Source of the DNA: Hysterangium stoloniferum
Lineage: Eukaryota > Basidiomycota > Agaricomycetes > Hysterangiales > Hysterangiaceae
Direction: 5' to 3'
NCBI GenBank assembly: GCA_015178975.1
Contig: WHVD01000033.1
Span: 434,001-498,000, forward strand
Length of the DNA: 64,000 nucleotides
Shown here: positions 1 through 10,672 of the stretch, piece by piece
Position numbering within the stretch: position 1 is the first letter of the stretch
Layout of the letters: every line of letters begins with the position of its first letter
Notes under the pieces: generated by a model
What the model saw: the letters and a program-made list of their open reading frames with translations, nothing else
What the model was told of the DNA's origin: nothing
Databases searched by the model: none
Translations under genes and position numbers: made by a program

Positions 1-253
1 CCACTTGCGCAGCCTCCTCCGCCTCACGTTCCCTCTCCTTTGTGGCCTCTTCCTCCGCGGCCAATGCTTCCTGGTACTCTCTGTCCAGGGCCTCCTCAGC
101 CTCCCTCGCCTCTCTCTCTGCTGCTTCACGAAGCTGGCGCTGCTCTTCTCACCGCGCCAACAATTGGGCTGCCGTCCACGGCGCCCGATACGGAGTGCCC
201 GTGGAGGGCCCTGCTGTCGGCATTGGCTTGCGTGGTGTTGGTTTTGGTCCCAT
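1..253 (-). mobile_element. antisense coiled-coil reading frame inside the family B element
   Basis: On the minus strand a reading frame begins at 253 with MGPKPTPRKPMPTAG, followed by a Pro/Thr-rich head and then a highly charged Glu/Arg/Ala segment of coiled-coil type that runs off the window. It lies opposite to the element, between the presumed end of pol and the 3' LTR. I do not recognise the protein. It is part of a fossil element and is broken (about one break in the visible part). It could be an accessory antisense gene carried by the family, or an unrelated gene caught next to the LTR. Confidence 0.4.
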
Positions 254-460
254 AGTGACGAAGATGGGGGTAAAAGAAGAAGAAATTTCTAATTTTCAAT
301 TTTTTATATAGGCTCGTCGCGTTTGAACCTTACCTTCCAGATCACATGACTCTTTGACACATACGTGTAACCGACATGACTTTTGACACATGCGCGTAGC
401 CGACAAGAACCTTATTTAGGTCTAGAGCCTCTTTGGGACTTCGGCATAAAGGAAGGATAC
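1..460 (+). mobile_element. 3' internal end of an LTR element (family B), running off the left edge
   Basis: This is the last internal stretch of a Ty3/gypsy-type element whose body lies outside the window. A polypurine tract (AAAGGAAGGA, about 449-458) directly precedes the LTR that starts at 461, which fixes the element on the plus strand. The rest of the stretch is non-coding on the plus strand; an antisense reading frame is listed separately. The element is a fossil. Confidence 0.7.
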
Positions 461-1279
461 TGTTACGACCGGACAAATCCCGCCGGACTCCGGGCACTAA
501 CTCGTATGCCCCCACGCGCTACAAGCACCAATCGTCTGTTTATAGGATTTCCCGCCCGGACTCCGTTACGTCAAGACTCGTTACGTTCGACCTCATTAAG
601 ACACATATCAGTCACCGGACTTCCCCTGGACCCCGTCTCTGTCTATGTCCGTCTTCGTCCCACGCATCAGTCACCGGAACCCGCTTAGAATCCCGTCACC
701 ACTCTAATCGAGCCCCGTTCCCGTTTTAGTCAAATGACCTGTCACGATTTAGGACTCCGCTCCCGCTCCGTTTCCCGTTATGGGCTATGCTTTGTCACGA
801 TTCGGACTCCGCTCCGTTCCGTCCCGTTCCTAACACCAATTTGGTGTTTACTATTCCCGTTTTATGTTTTGCTCGTTTCGTCTCATTATTACTGGATTCG
901 GTATGTCATGCATTCCACGGTCTATATAAACTGGCAGATGTTGTACATACAATCCAGTCAGAAAATTAGCTTAGATTCCCCCCAGTAATCTAATACATTT
1001 TCCTCTCTAAAACCCTACTCTTATCAGACCGCTCGCACTAGTCGGAGCCCACGGGCTCCGGCACATCTATCTCTCTCGATTATCTCGATTCATGACTCAC
1101 GACTCACGACCTACGACTCACGACCCACGAACCCCCGCCTGGACTCCCCGGGATTCCCGTCCGCCTGTCTGAAATTGGACAATACGATCTAGCGAGGGCG
1201 CAGCCTATAAGCTGAAGCCAAGTCCTACCGATATCCCGCGGGTTTCTCCGGAAACCCGGCCTGAGTGTGTATCCTAACA
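461..1279 (+). mobile_element. LTR, family B (3' LTR)
   Basis: An 819 bp LTR with inverted termini TGTTA...TAACA, preceded by a polypurine tract. Related copies lie on the minus strand at 35705-36046, 37925-38440, 51161-51310 and 55246-55992. This copy keeps many CpG dinucleotides, so it looks like the youngest of the five. It ends flush against a family A LTR remnant at 1280, which suggests that the family B element inserted into an older family A LTR. Confidence 0.8.
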
Positions 1280-1831
1280 TCAGACACTTTTTACCTTGTA
1301 ACCACAACTTACCCAGACACCCTTTCTAGTGTCCTGTAAATCATGACTGGGGTATCATCTCAAGCCATCTTTGAATGGCTTCCAACTTGAATCTATGACA
1401 ATTATTTAGCTTTGAACTGTATATGTAGTTAAAGCTAGAACTACTATCGACTTCCACTCACATCTCGTGTCACTTGAATCATCTTTCCTCCCCTCAACTC
1501 ATTACTTTGTTGACTCATTCTAGGGAATTGTACTGCAAGGTCGATCCCATTTCCCCTTAATCTTCTCAGTAGTCCTACTGCTAAGATCAACTGAAACTAT
1601 TTACTTTCTATATTGCACTTCAACAGTCAATATATTGTTATTAGGGAATCATACTGCAAGCTCGATTCCATTTCTTTAGTTGTCTTAGTTGTCTTCCACC
1701 ACTAAAGTTGACTAAAGTTATTTACCTTCTATATTGTACTTTGATAGTCAATACTGTATATAGTCATGTCATACCTAAATGGTCAATATTCTTCATACAT
1801 AGAATGGTTAGAACTTCCATGACTCTTACCT
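1280..1831 (+). mobile_element. LTR remnant, family A (plus orientation)
   Basis: The reverse complement of 1280-1831 matches the LTR at 35075-35704, from its conserved block with a GTTGTGGTTACAAGG core to its end near 1827. It is old and truncated on the left by the family B element. It contains an internal tandem duplication of about 115-120 bp (about 1522-1640 and 1643-1760; each copy carries a GGGAAT..TACTGCAAG motif and ends in a TTTCTATATTG-like block). Confidence 0.7.
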
Positions 1832-2153
1832 TCCCTCTTTGGCTTAGATATTAACATGATATTAACACAATCATAACTTTGATCCATCTCCTAAGTTTTG
1901 GGACAATATTGATCCTGATACTGGGCTCTGCAGGGCCCATAACCTATTGAGATTAACCACACAGCTCTAATATAAGACTCTCAGTGAGTGGTAACTCCAC
2001 TGAGAGGTTACACTGGTATGTGCTAAGCTAAAATACCTTGTACATCCATATTCCTGAACTGTACAGGTGCATTAGCCTGTTACTACATTCCTGATTACAC
2101 ATAATGTAAACATAATATAACAATACACTCCCTAGGGAGCTGATTCCTTCACA
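1832..2153 (-). mobile_element. Copia LTR with primer binding site, remnant
   Basis: On the minus strand an LTR of about 209 bp (2153 down to 1945) is followed by GGTTATGGGCCC, the same primer site used by the copia element at 57491. About 110 bp of internal sequence follows before it runs into the family A LTR. No coding sequence remains. Fossil. Confidence 0.6.
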
Positions 2154-2487
2154 GAAGTTTGAATTTTAAATAATAGGTAATAAGACATTTTGAATAAATG
2201 AATATTGCTCCATATATAAATGTATTAAATACAAAGTGTCATGTCTTATTTCCCTCTCTTTATGGAGTTACATGGCAATTACTTTTGAGATCCAAAGCCG
2301 ATTTTTTTATTGATTTTCAAACCGGCACAACGGTTTTACGTCACATAGTCGGTTTACCGATTATGCAACACCGAGCACCTGGTTGGCCCATGGGGCGGGA
2401 AGTCCTTAAATAGCTCATTTTTCAGGTCATGGAATTTGATCCCGTTCCCGACAATTGGTTACACCATCAATAATCTGCTTGCTCACC
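2154..2487 (+). promoter_or_regulatory. upstream region of the aldehyde dehydrogenase gene
   Basis: About 330 bp between the copia LTR remnant and the start codon at 2488. A TTAAATAG element about 80 bp upstream of the ATG could serve as a TATA-like box. I see no other clear element. Confidence 0.3.
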
Positions 2488-4628
2488 ATGTCACCTCGTC
2501 ATGTACCGCTATTTATCAATGGACAAAAATGCGACTCGAGTTCTGGCGAAACGTTCAATACCTATCATCCTGGAACCAAAGAACATACAGGGATAGTAGA
2601 ATCCGCCTCTTCAGCTGACATTCGAGAGGCCATTGAAGCGGCCCAGGCTGCATTTCCCGCTTGGGAACGCGTTATGGCTGGGGAGAAACGGAGGATATTA
2701 AACAAGGCGGCCGATATCCTCGAATCACAAGAATATATCAAGAAGTTTTCTGAGTCGGTTCCTCAGGAAGTAGGCTCGGTGTCATATGGAGGGGGTATTG
2801 AAGCGCATGTGGCAGCGACACAGCTTAGAGAAGGTAAGATTCTCAAGTTGTCCAAAAAATTCTTTTCTCCAGTAACTATTCCTATTTAATACCCCAGCTG
2901 CGGCACAGGTAGCTCAGATCGTAGGAGAAACATTCCCATCCGGTAGAGTTCCAGGAGCTACTGTTATCATACAAAAGCGGGCGTATGGTGTGGTAAGTTT
3001 GATTACCTTCAATATATCGAGTTGAACATTGTTTTACATGTAATCCGCTGGGGGCCAGATTCTGGCCATAGCACCATGGAATTCCCCTGTCAATTTGGCA
3101 GCAAGAGCTACAGCTATCCCGCTTGTTTGCGGAAACGCTGTTATATTGAAATCGTCGGAGGTCTGCCCAAGGACTCACGAATTGTACGTTGATGGTTGGT
3201 CTCTTTATTGCATGTGAAAGCTGGCTCTGTGTTCATCGTGATTTTGTAGCCTTACATGAGGTGCGCTTTCAGTGAATGCCAATAAAAGGCTCTAAAGCAT
3301 GGTTTAACTTTTTTTTTATCAGGCTGGTTTGCCCAAGGGTGTCCTTAATCTTATTCACATATCACAAGAAAAAAATCCGGAGCGGGTCCGAGAGATAATA
3401 GCTCACCCGCTCATTAAACATGTGAATGTAAGATATTATTTGTGCCTTTTCTTGTGTATAATCAGCCAATCGTATGCCATGACCCTCAGTTCACTGGCAG
3501 TGATCGTGTCGGAAGAATCTTGGCCGCCGAAGCAGGCAAGCATCTTAAACCATGTGTCATGGAGCTAGGGGGCAAAGCAGCTGCGGTGGTGAGTAGCTAT
3601 ATTCGATTCCTTCTCTATTTATGATCAATTCGATAATATACTGCTTGATAGGTCCTGAATGATGCTAATATCAAGATGGCGGCAAGGGCTATTATTTCTG
3701 GGGCAATGCTGAGTTCAGGACAAGTACACCTGCCTCTCTTCAACTTACCCGAAGACAAAAAATGATCAACGACCCCTTTTTCAGATCTGCATGTCTTCAG
3801 AACGAGTAATAGTCCAACGGGGTGTTTCTGAAGCCTTAATCACAGAACTCACTACTTTGGCCAAGAAGCTCAAAGCCGGTCCCAACGGGACTGATTCACA
3901 AATATCGGGGGTATTCAACGCATCGGCTGCCGAGCGTATCATCGATATGCTAAGAGAGGCTGAAAACGACGGGGCTAAGATATTAGTGGGTGATCTTAAG
4001 AATGATGGACCATATGTCCAGCCACATGTCGTACTTGGCTATACAAAGGAGATGCGCGCTTGGAAGCAGGAGACGTTTGGTCCAGGTAATGAATCTTGCT
4101 TTTTTATTTCTATCTCCACTCAAAAGTCCATCAACATACAGTATTTGGCATTACAATTTGCGATACCGTTGATGAAGCCATTGACCTGGCCAACGATACT
4201 GACTTTGCGCTGACGAGTTCATTGTGGACTACTAGCCTGAAAGGTCTAGAGATTGCATCTCGCATCAGGACTGGTCTGTCGAACTTTTGAGTATCTCTCA
4301 CGTTTATTGCTGACAATACCCCACGTTCCCGCTTCATGAAGGGTCTGTAATGATTAATGGTAGGCAGTATTTGCACTCATAGCTGTTTAAAAGAATACTG
4401 ATCAAATTGACAGGGAGCACTTTCCACCCGGAGCCTAGCATTGAAATACATGGAGTTGGGTAAGTCTGGAATATAAGCGGGGCATTAGCGATCATTGATT
4501 GCATTCATTCACATAGTGGAAGTAGTGGATGGGGGAGGTACGATATCGATAATTTTACTCAGCGACGTATCATCATCGTACATCCTGAAGAGGTCAAGTT
4601 TCCTCTAGTCGATGATCTAAACTTGTGA
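2488..4628 (+). CDS. NAD(P)-dependent aldehyde dehydrogenase (salicylaldehyde/vanillin dehydrogenase-like)
   Basis: Oxidises an aldehyde to the acid; by similarity of the motifs it belongs with the aromatic (salicylaldehyde, benzaldehyde, vanillin) branch of the ALDH superfamily. Seen directly: the cofactor loop APWNSPVNL, the general-base motif MELGGK, the catalytic cysteine in GQICMSSERV, and the late QETFGP and GWGRYDIDNFTQRR motifs, in the usual order and at the usual total length (about 480-490 aa). My exons are 2488-2833, 2898-2992, 3059-3183, a short exon I could not settle at about 3250-3285, then 3323-3427, 3490-3588, 3652-3723, 3785-4085, 4142-4273, an 18 nt microexon 4342-4359, 4414-4459 and 4518-4628. 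The start is the ATG before SPRHVPLFING. The substrate is an inference. Apart from the unsettled exon, the gene looks intact. Confidence 0.88.
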
Positions 4629-6429
4629 GGTTGGACGAGTGTCAAATCTATCCTGTAACCCCTCATTGAATCAACATAGTTTTATATGTACTCTTGCCAT
4701 AGTATGCATTATGGACTAAAATCGCTTTTGCAAGTCGCATTCGTTCCTCTCTCGGCTTTAACATGTCTGGTAAGAAGATTGCATCCCATGCTATTTCAGT
4801 TTCGAAAGACCCACTATAAAATTGACGAGATAAAAAGCAGTTAGAAACGCTATGCTCTAGTAATATAAAATCTATAATCCAGGTAAGTCCGTATGTTATG
4901 AAAACCTCCTTATCAAGGTGTACGGCGAAGAAAGTTAAATGCTCCTTCATATCCAAGCTGCGTGGTGGTCGGCGTCATTGTGTCTTTCCACCGTCCCACA
5001 AAACTCCCACCACGAAATAACCGCGGTATAGCTAAGTACCATAGTTTTCCTAATAATAATGATGATAACAAGAGAAGTGAGTGGTCTATTCTCGGAATGA
5101 AACTAATGAGAATGAAGACTGACATAATCATTCAAGACCGTTATCATGGCATCAGCTGCCCTGATCCGATCTTTAAGCTTAAATTCACCGCAAGAATAAT
5201 GCTCCTATACGATGAGCTGTGAAGAACAGTACAACATCATTGTCAGCCAGACGTACCTCTCCCAGTAAAATAACATCACGGAGCACATGCTGGACTTGAT
5301 TCTTATTTGACCTTTGAATCGATTATATATCGTTCTTTGAGACTTAATGGAGTATAGTAGCTTTGTCGTCCTTCTCCTTTATAAGCGTAAACTTGCGAAA
5401 GAATTCATTTCGTGGTGGCCCAGTTTCCAAAATTGACACTTCAGGTGACAATTCATCATCCAAAATGGAATATAAGTTGTATTCTCAGAGTTGCCATACT
5501 TGTAAATTTTGGCCTATCGCACCTTCATGAATGATATGGTGAGATTTCCCGGATACATCAGGAAAATAGATCAGTAAGTATGCCGTCTATATTGTCTAGA
5601 GCCATCTAGGAGCTACTTTCGCGAGATCCCTATTTACTAGTCGGTATAAAAGCTTACTATAGATCTAGGGAGTCTACATAATGGGTGTAGACATTCCCAA
5701 ATCCCTGATGTAGGTTTGTAACCAAGAATCAAGTCTGCCGTAGTCTTTCAATTGCATCGAATTTTTACCATCATTCTGAAAGATATTGGTATCTTTATAC
5801 CAGTATGCGGGTCGAATAACTTGCCTCCGGAAACATGGTTATAACTGTGCAAAGGTCACTCTGGCGGTGGGATACATCAGACAAAGATGTACGGCAGCCC
5901 ATCCCAAGCTTCAACCGCCTCAAAGTTACGAAGCGTCGGCGTAGCTCTGCAAGCCAGGTTGTTGAGAGATGTTCCATCTTGAACCTACGATTCGGAGCCG
6001 CAACATTAAATTTGAAACAGAATATCAAGGCATAGAGCGTGGGATTCTTTGACGAGGCTAATGCATCATTCAAGGCCCTCGATGTTGCACATGGCGACAT
6101 AAGATCTGTCGGTGGTCCCTTTAAGTGTCAAGTTGAAATTTACACGGGACTAATTATAACTCAAATCTACAAAGGAAATGGGACCTAACAACTTGCAGCT
6201 TGGTGTCTCCATCCTTTTCTCACAATTGAAGTTGACCAGTTTCCAAACTATTCCAATAAAGATTTCGTAAATGTCATATCTCTTCGTGAATCATTAGGTC
6301 ATACAACAGGTCGTCAACAGTAGGAAAGGCGAAATAATCGATAAGATGTAATGATTAAGAGACTCCTGGCGAGCGAATTTTCTGATTTAGTATTATAGGT
6401 CGTGATATCTAGGTATATCTCCCGGCAGG
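4629..6429. other. intergenic, no convincing intact gene
   Basis: 1.8 kb between the convergent aldehyde dehydrogenase and secreted-protein genes. It carries only short open frames on both strands. The one stretch with protein-like character is listed separately (5780-6100). Confidence 0.5.
5780..6100 (-). pseudogene. possible remnant of an F-box/leucine-rich protein gene
   Basis: The minus strand reads an amphipathic segment (WLAELRRRFVTLRRLKLGMG and then SLSDVSHRQSDL) that resembles the spaced-leucine C-terminal part of the F-box-like proteins that are very numerous in Agaricomycetes. There is no F-box and no intact flanking exons, and the frame breaks up toward 5700. The family call is an inference from a leucine pattern alone. 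It may be chance. Confidence 0.22.
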
Positions 6430-7210
6430 TTATAGTAGGAGTGTAGAGCCAAGGAAAGCGACCGTTAAGGCCATCCCAGAACTGATCAGGACGGCGAGGT
6501 GGGAAGAAATAGCACTGCTACTGCTTGGCGTTGGGGTGGGGGTTATCGGGGTCCCATTAACCTGTTAGGAAATAAATACATAACATGCGATGATCCACTT
6601 CAAAATGTGACATACTTGTTCCCCATTTGTTGCAGTCACATTACCCAGCAGGGTCGATGCCAAAGCACAGACCGAACGCAGACCCGACAGGATAGAGGGT
6701 AAATCAGCGCCTTGAGAAGCTATCACAGCCGTTTGGTTGGTTTGCTGGAAGCAATCCACACACTATTATCCAGTTGCCGTTGACCGCTCAGTCTGAGACG
6801 TCAGGTGTGCGCAGTGATAGTATCTCACCTGTGGGAATGCACTCTGAAATGTGTCTGTACATGAACATTCGATGATGCTTATGAATGCGCCTGGATTGAA
6901 TATGATCTGTAGGTGTTGCGAAACTGAGGGAATTAAGCTGCTCCTTTGAACACAAGCACAGTACCTGAGAGAAATTAGCAAGTACAGGCGATGCTGCGGC
7001 GCAGCTACTGATACTTGGGTAACTCTGTGCGCAGATAGGACACGATGGTGGTGACGCAGGAAACGTAGGGTCCGTGCGTTCTACCAAAGTCCTGGTGGGT
7101 GTAAGCATCTCGGTTAGCCCATTCTCTCTGCGAGTCGGTGTCGAAACAGCAGGCGACCCGGCTACGATTGTGGAGAAAACGAGAATAAGAACGACACAGA
7201 CAAAGGACAT
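6430..7210 (-). CDS. small secreted Cys-rich protein with GPI-anchor-type tail
   Basis: Four exons (7210-6965, 6906-6829, 6762-6616, 6561-6430) give about 200 aa. Residues 1-18 form a signal peptide (MSFVCVVLILVFSTIVAG). The mature part has paired cysteines: CPICAQ, SSC, ECSCTD, CVDC and a later SVCAL. A Thr/Pro/Ser-rich linker (TPITPTPTPSSSS) follows, and the last 20 or so residues are hydrophobic and end the protein, which is the layout of a GPI-anchored cell-wall or plasma-membrane protein. All introns have GT..AG ends and keep the frame. The cysteine spacing is not a textbook CFEM domain, and I do not know the function. Agaricomycetes carry families of secreted proteins of this kind. Confidence 0.78.
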
Positions 7211-7529
7211 GGTGGGCTGTGGGAGAGAAGCCTAAATATTACTTAAGGTGATCGACGTCGGTCACGAGGTGTAGGATTTAGCGATAATTTATTACCTTCG
7301 GTACCAATAGACCAAATGCAGCTTGCAGCTGCACCCCATTGTAACTAATCAGTTTTCACAATGCAATACGTTTAGAACCTCAGTGAATTTGAAGTACAAA
7401 GCAGGGACTTCTTGGGTCTTTAAGAAGCCATGAGTATTTGAATTGTTGGCACAACAATTTTAAAATAACGTTTGGATTACTGCTGTTAGAGATGTTATAT
7501 GTATTGTTATTACAAAGCAGACAATGAGC
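7211..7529. other. intergenic
   Basis: About 320 bp upstream of the secreted-protein gene and downstream of the DUF4238 gene, both on the minus strand. I see nothing beyond AT-rich sequence. Confidence 0.4.
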
Positions 7530-9359
7530 TCAGAGAACTAGAGGTGCGGTTAACTCCCCTGTAAGGAGGTTGAGCCCGTCATGCCTGTTCCTGGCCACCC
7601 ACAACAGAAATCCGATGATGCTAGCGTCAAAAATAATCTCACAGAGCTCCCCCTCTCCTGTTACTATGCCTAATTTTGTTAGAAACTCCCCACCCACTGC
7701 CATGATAAAATCAGAGTCGCGTACTGAAAGGGTCTTTACCAGCCTTGCGTCGGGTCGTGGTTTAAAATCGTCAGGCGGCGGTAACATTAGAGACCGAAAA
7801 CGATCGGATGCTCCTGAAGATAACCTTTCGATTGATGACGACACGGGATTTTCAAGGGGAGGGATTTTCACTGCGCAATGGTAAACGGCGTGGGCTTGAT
7901 CATATCTTGTTTTAAAAGTGACGGTCCCGCTCACGATTCCTTGCATAAGACCGACCAATAACGTTTCACGGCTAACCTCGGATTTTGAAGTGCTTGATGT
8001 TGGCGTCGGGGATGGGGATAAAGGCGGGGGAGAAGACTTGGGCTCTTGGGGAGACAATGGTTTTGGCTTTACTTCAGTCGGGAGAAGGGTATGGACTAGC
8101 GGTTCGAACTTTGATTTGTCCTGGAGAACGTAGATATCACCAGAACAAACATACGAACAAAGCATATTGAGCATGTTATCTTTTGATGAGAAGGTTATCG
8201 CTCCATTTTTTTTCACGTTCAATAGAATGACCTCATTAACAAAGTAGGTCTGTGATGGTGATAGTGTCGTGATTTTGAAAGTAAAAATGTCCTCTTGGGC
8301 TTGTGGGGTCGTTCTATATTTCGCCATAGCTATACCGCGTAAAGTAGAATCACTGTAGTCCGATTCAGTGAAATTGATGTACTGCGGCGCAATTCCCACG
8401 ATAGGAATGTCAGAAAGAGAGCTGTGGATCGCGACTTTGGGGAGGGGAAGCTTGGTCGAGACATTCCGGAGTACCAACGCTAGTCGCGGGCTAATAATAT
8501 ATAATCTGTGCACGGAAGGTGATCCATATAAAAGACCTTCCCACAAGCCAAAACCGTTATCTCCCAGAACAAATTCAGAGCCTTCGGGAGCCTCCCAGAT
8601 TCCCAGGAAATACGAATTGGCGACGTTTACATATTCAACAGCATGCCAATTCTCCAAAGTGGCACTCTTTGTGAGTTTCGCGATTTGACTGAGATCGCGG
8701 ACATTGTACTTCCCCTGAAGAGCTTCGCCTTCTGCAACGGCCATGTGATGTGGTGTGTCCAGGTGATAGCGGAGACCGTGTAGCCACACTTCTATATGGC
8801 TGTCTAAGCCTTTAGCTTCCTTGTATTTCTGTATCCAGTCGCGTAATGGTGCATTTTCTGGATTATCCTCGAAGTATGTGAGCGAACGTGCGGCCGATCG
8901 GTAATGCATCAAGAAGAGAAACTTCCGCAATGCTTCAAGGGACTTCCGTTTCATATGGAATTCTCCTTGCTTCAACGAAGCGTGAAGATCATTGATAATG
9001 TCTGCCGCATGGCTCTCTAGAGCAGAGAACTTTTCTTCGACATAGTTGACGTCTGCCACATTCTTAATATCCTGATAAAGGTTGACCTCTCCGTACACTT
9101 TCCCAATTGGTTTGCTTTCCAGCGTCCCTGTCGCTATATCATATACCAACACGGTTTCATTGAAAACGCCGGTCTTTCTAGACTTCCAATATGCTTTATT
9201 CTTCTCTTTTTTTGTTCTGAAAGAGAGCTGATCAGTTGGACCAATATGAAGGGTAATTGTCATTTACTTTACATGACCAGGATTCTCCTGGAATCGTCTC
9301 AGGATAAACCGTGGTATATAGTGTTGATATTGAATTTGCGATGGTCGTCGTGGGTCCAT
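7530..9359 (-). CDS. DUF4238 family protein
   Basis: Two exons (9359-9268 and 9216-7530; intron of 51 nt with GT..CAG) give 593 aa. The short first exon supplies the family's N-terminal signature QYQHYIPRFILRRF, so the true start is the ATG of MDPRRPSQIQ and not the internal methionine at 9263. Other family-like blocks are KRKSLEALRKFLFLMHYRS, EVWLHGLRYHLDTPHH, NVANSYFLGIWEAPEG, ISPRLALVLRN and the late VNEVILLN. The last 170 residues, after a Pro/Ser-rich linker (about residues 410-435), are not typical of the family as I know it. DUF4238 has no assigned activity; similar proteins occur in bacteria and in large fungal families. No signal peptide or membrane segment is evident. Confidence 0.82.
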
Positions 9360-10672
9360 AGTCGGAAGGCGCTGATGTGGTGCTGTCTGTATCTGGTAAT
9401 AACGCTGAGTTCAAGCGGGCCAAATGTGTCACATCTCATAGAAGGCTTTAATATTTCTAAAAGAGTGTTAATTCCATGCTCTCCGGGGGGATATGATTCG
9501 GGCTTACCTCCTTTAAAGCACTCAGCCAGTTCATCACAGGCGATCCCACGACTCGACATTCAAAGTCGACAATCATTAACCCCGCTATCTGCCCATGTTT
9601 TTCTTCTTCTTTTTTTTAAAAAAAAAAAAAAAGGAAAAAGAAAGAAAAGGGCAACATAATCTCATCAATGACATCACAATAAGGGTCATAAGCTTATTAA
9701 ATTGAGCTCCGCCGTCAACCAGTCAAGCCTAAGTGGCCGTGGAAAGGAAACGATAAAAGAGCCGAAATATGTACGGGAGAAGGCGTGAAAAAAAAAACGC
9801 GGTGTGATAGAGGAGACCTTAATTAAGAAAAGGACCTTTTATTATGCAAGCCTCGTTTGAGGCATTGAATAGTAGTACTGTAAAAGGGAGATATTGAGAC
9901 TCCGATATTGACCAAATGCAGTTCACCCGTAGTGATTTCGGGATGACCGCCCAGGGTTCGTGCTGGTCCGAGACTTGGCACCCCATCCCTGAACTGGTCA
10001 TTATCGATGCCACTATTCGACTATAAATCATGTGTACATGTGCCCCCACTATCGCTCAGAAAATAATAATCAATGGCGGATCCTTGAAATTAGAGTATGC
10101 TGCATGCATAGTCACAGCACCTACAGTGGTGTGATCGGAATCGGCGTCGAAATATTGACGATCAAATTGCCTTTTTAAGACCGCTTTGTTACTGAATCCA
10201 GAAATAGTTTTTTTATTAAAACACAAATTTATAGACCGTTAAGAAGAATTACGAGTTTGGGTGGTATATACCTGAGCATTACTCTTAGTATTCTAATATT
10301 GAAGGCTCTCCTATCTGTCAACCGCCGCATTCGCTCCGATCCATAATCATTCAGAAGGACCTACCTCGTACTTGTCATGTGTAAGGTACACTGTGATAGC
10401 CATCACTTACTGTTTGTTAGATATTCGCGCAGTGATCCCTTCAACAACATGTAATCGCGCATCTGGTGCACCGCATTAACACGCCCGCAGCGCCAGGCCA
10501 GTGCAACACAGGCACTGCACTGATGTGACGTGCTGGGAAAGTCCTGGAAGCTTACTGGCTTCCCTGAATAAACTAACATAAACATCAGCCACACTTCCTA
10601 CCTCGCAGAAGTGACCGTGACAAAGTGCGAGGTTCAGACACCTTACCCTCGCCCGTTCCATTTATCACACCG
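9360..10672. other. intergenic between divergent genes
   Basis: 1.3 kb between the start of the DUF4238 gene (-) and the start of the kinase-KH gene (+), so it should hold both promoters. A run of T followed by a run of A at about 9607-9632 forms a small fold-back. Short open frames in both directions show no family motifs. Confidence 0.45.

Noticed and set aside
5795-6100. Intact F-box protein gene
   Set aside because: Only a leucine pattern is present; there is no F-box and no continuing exon structure, so it is kept only as a weak pseudogene candidate.
9819-10661. Open frames between the DUF4238 and kinase-KH genes
   Set aside because: All are under 80 codons without motifs, in a region that should hold two promoters.
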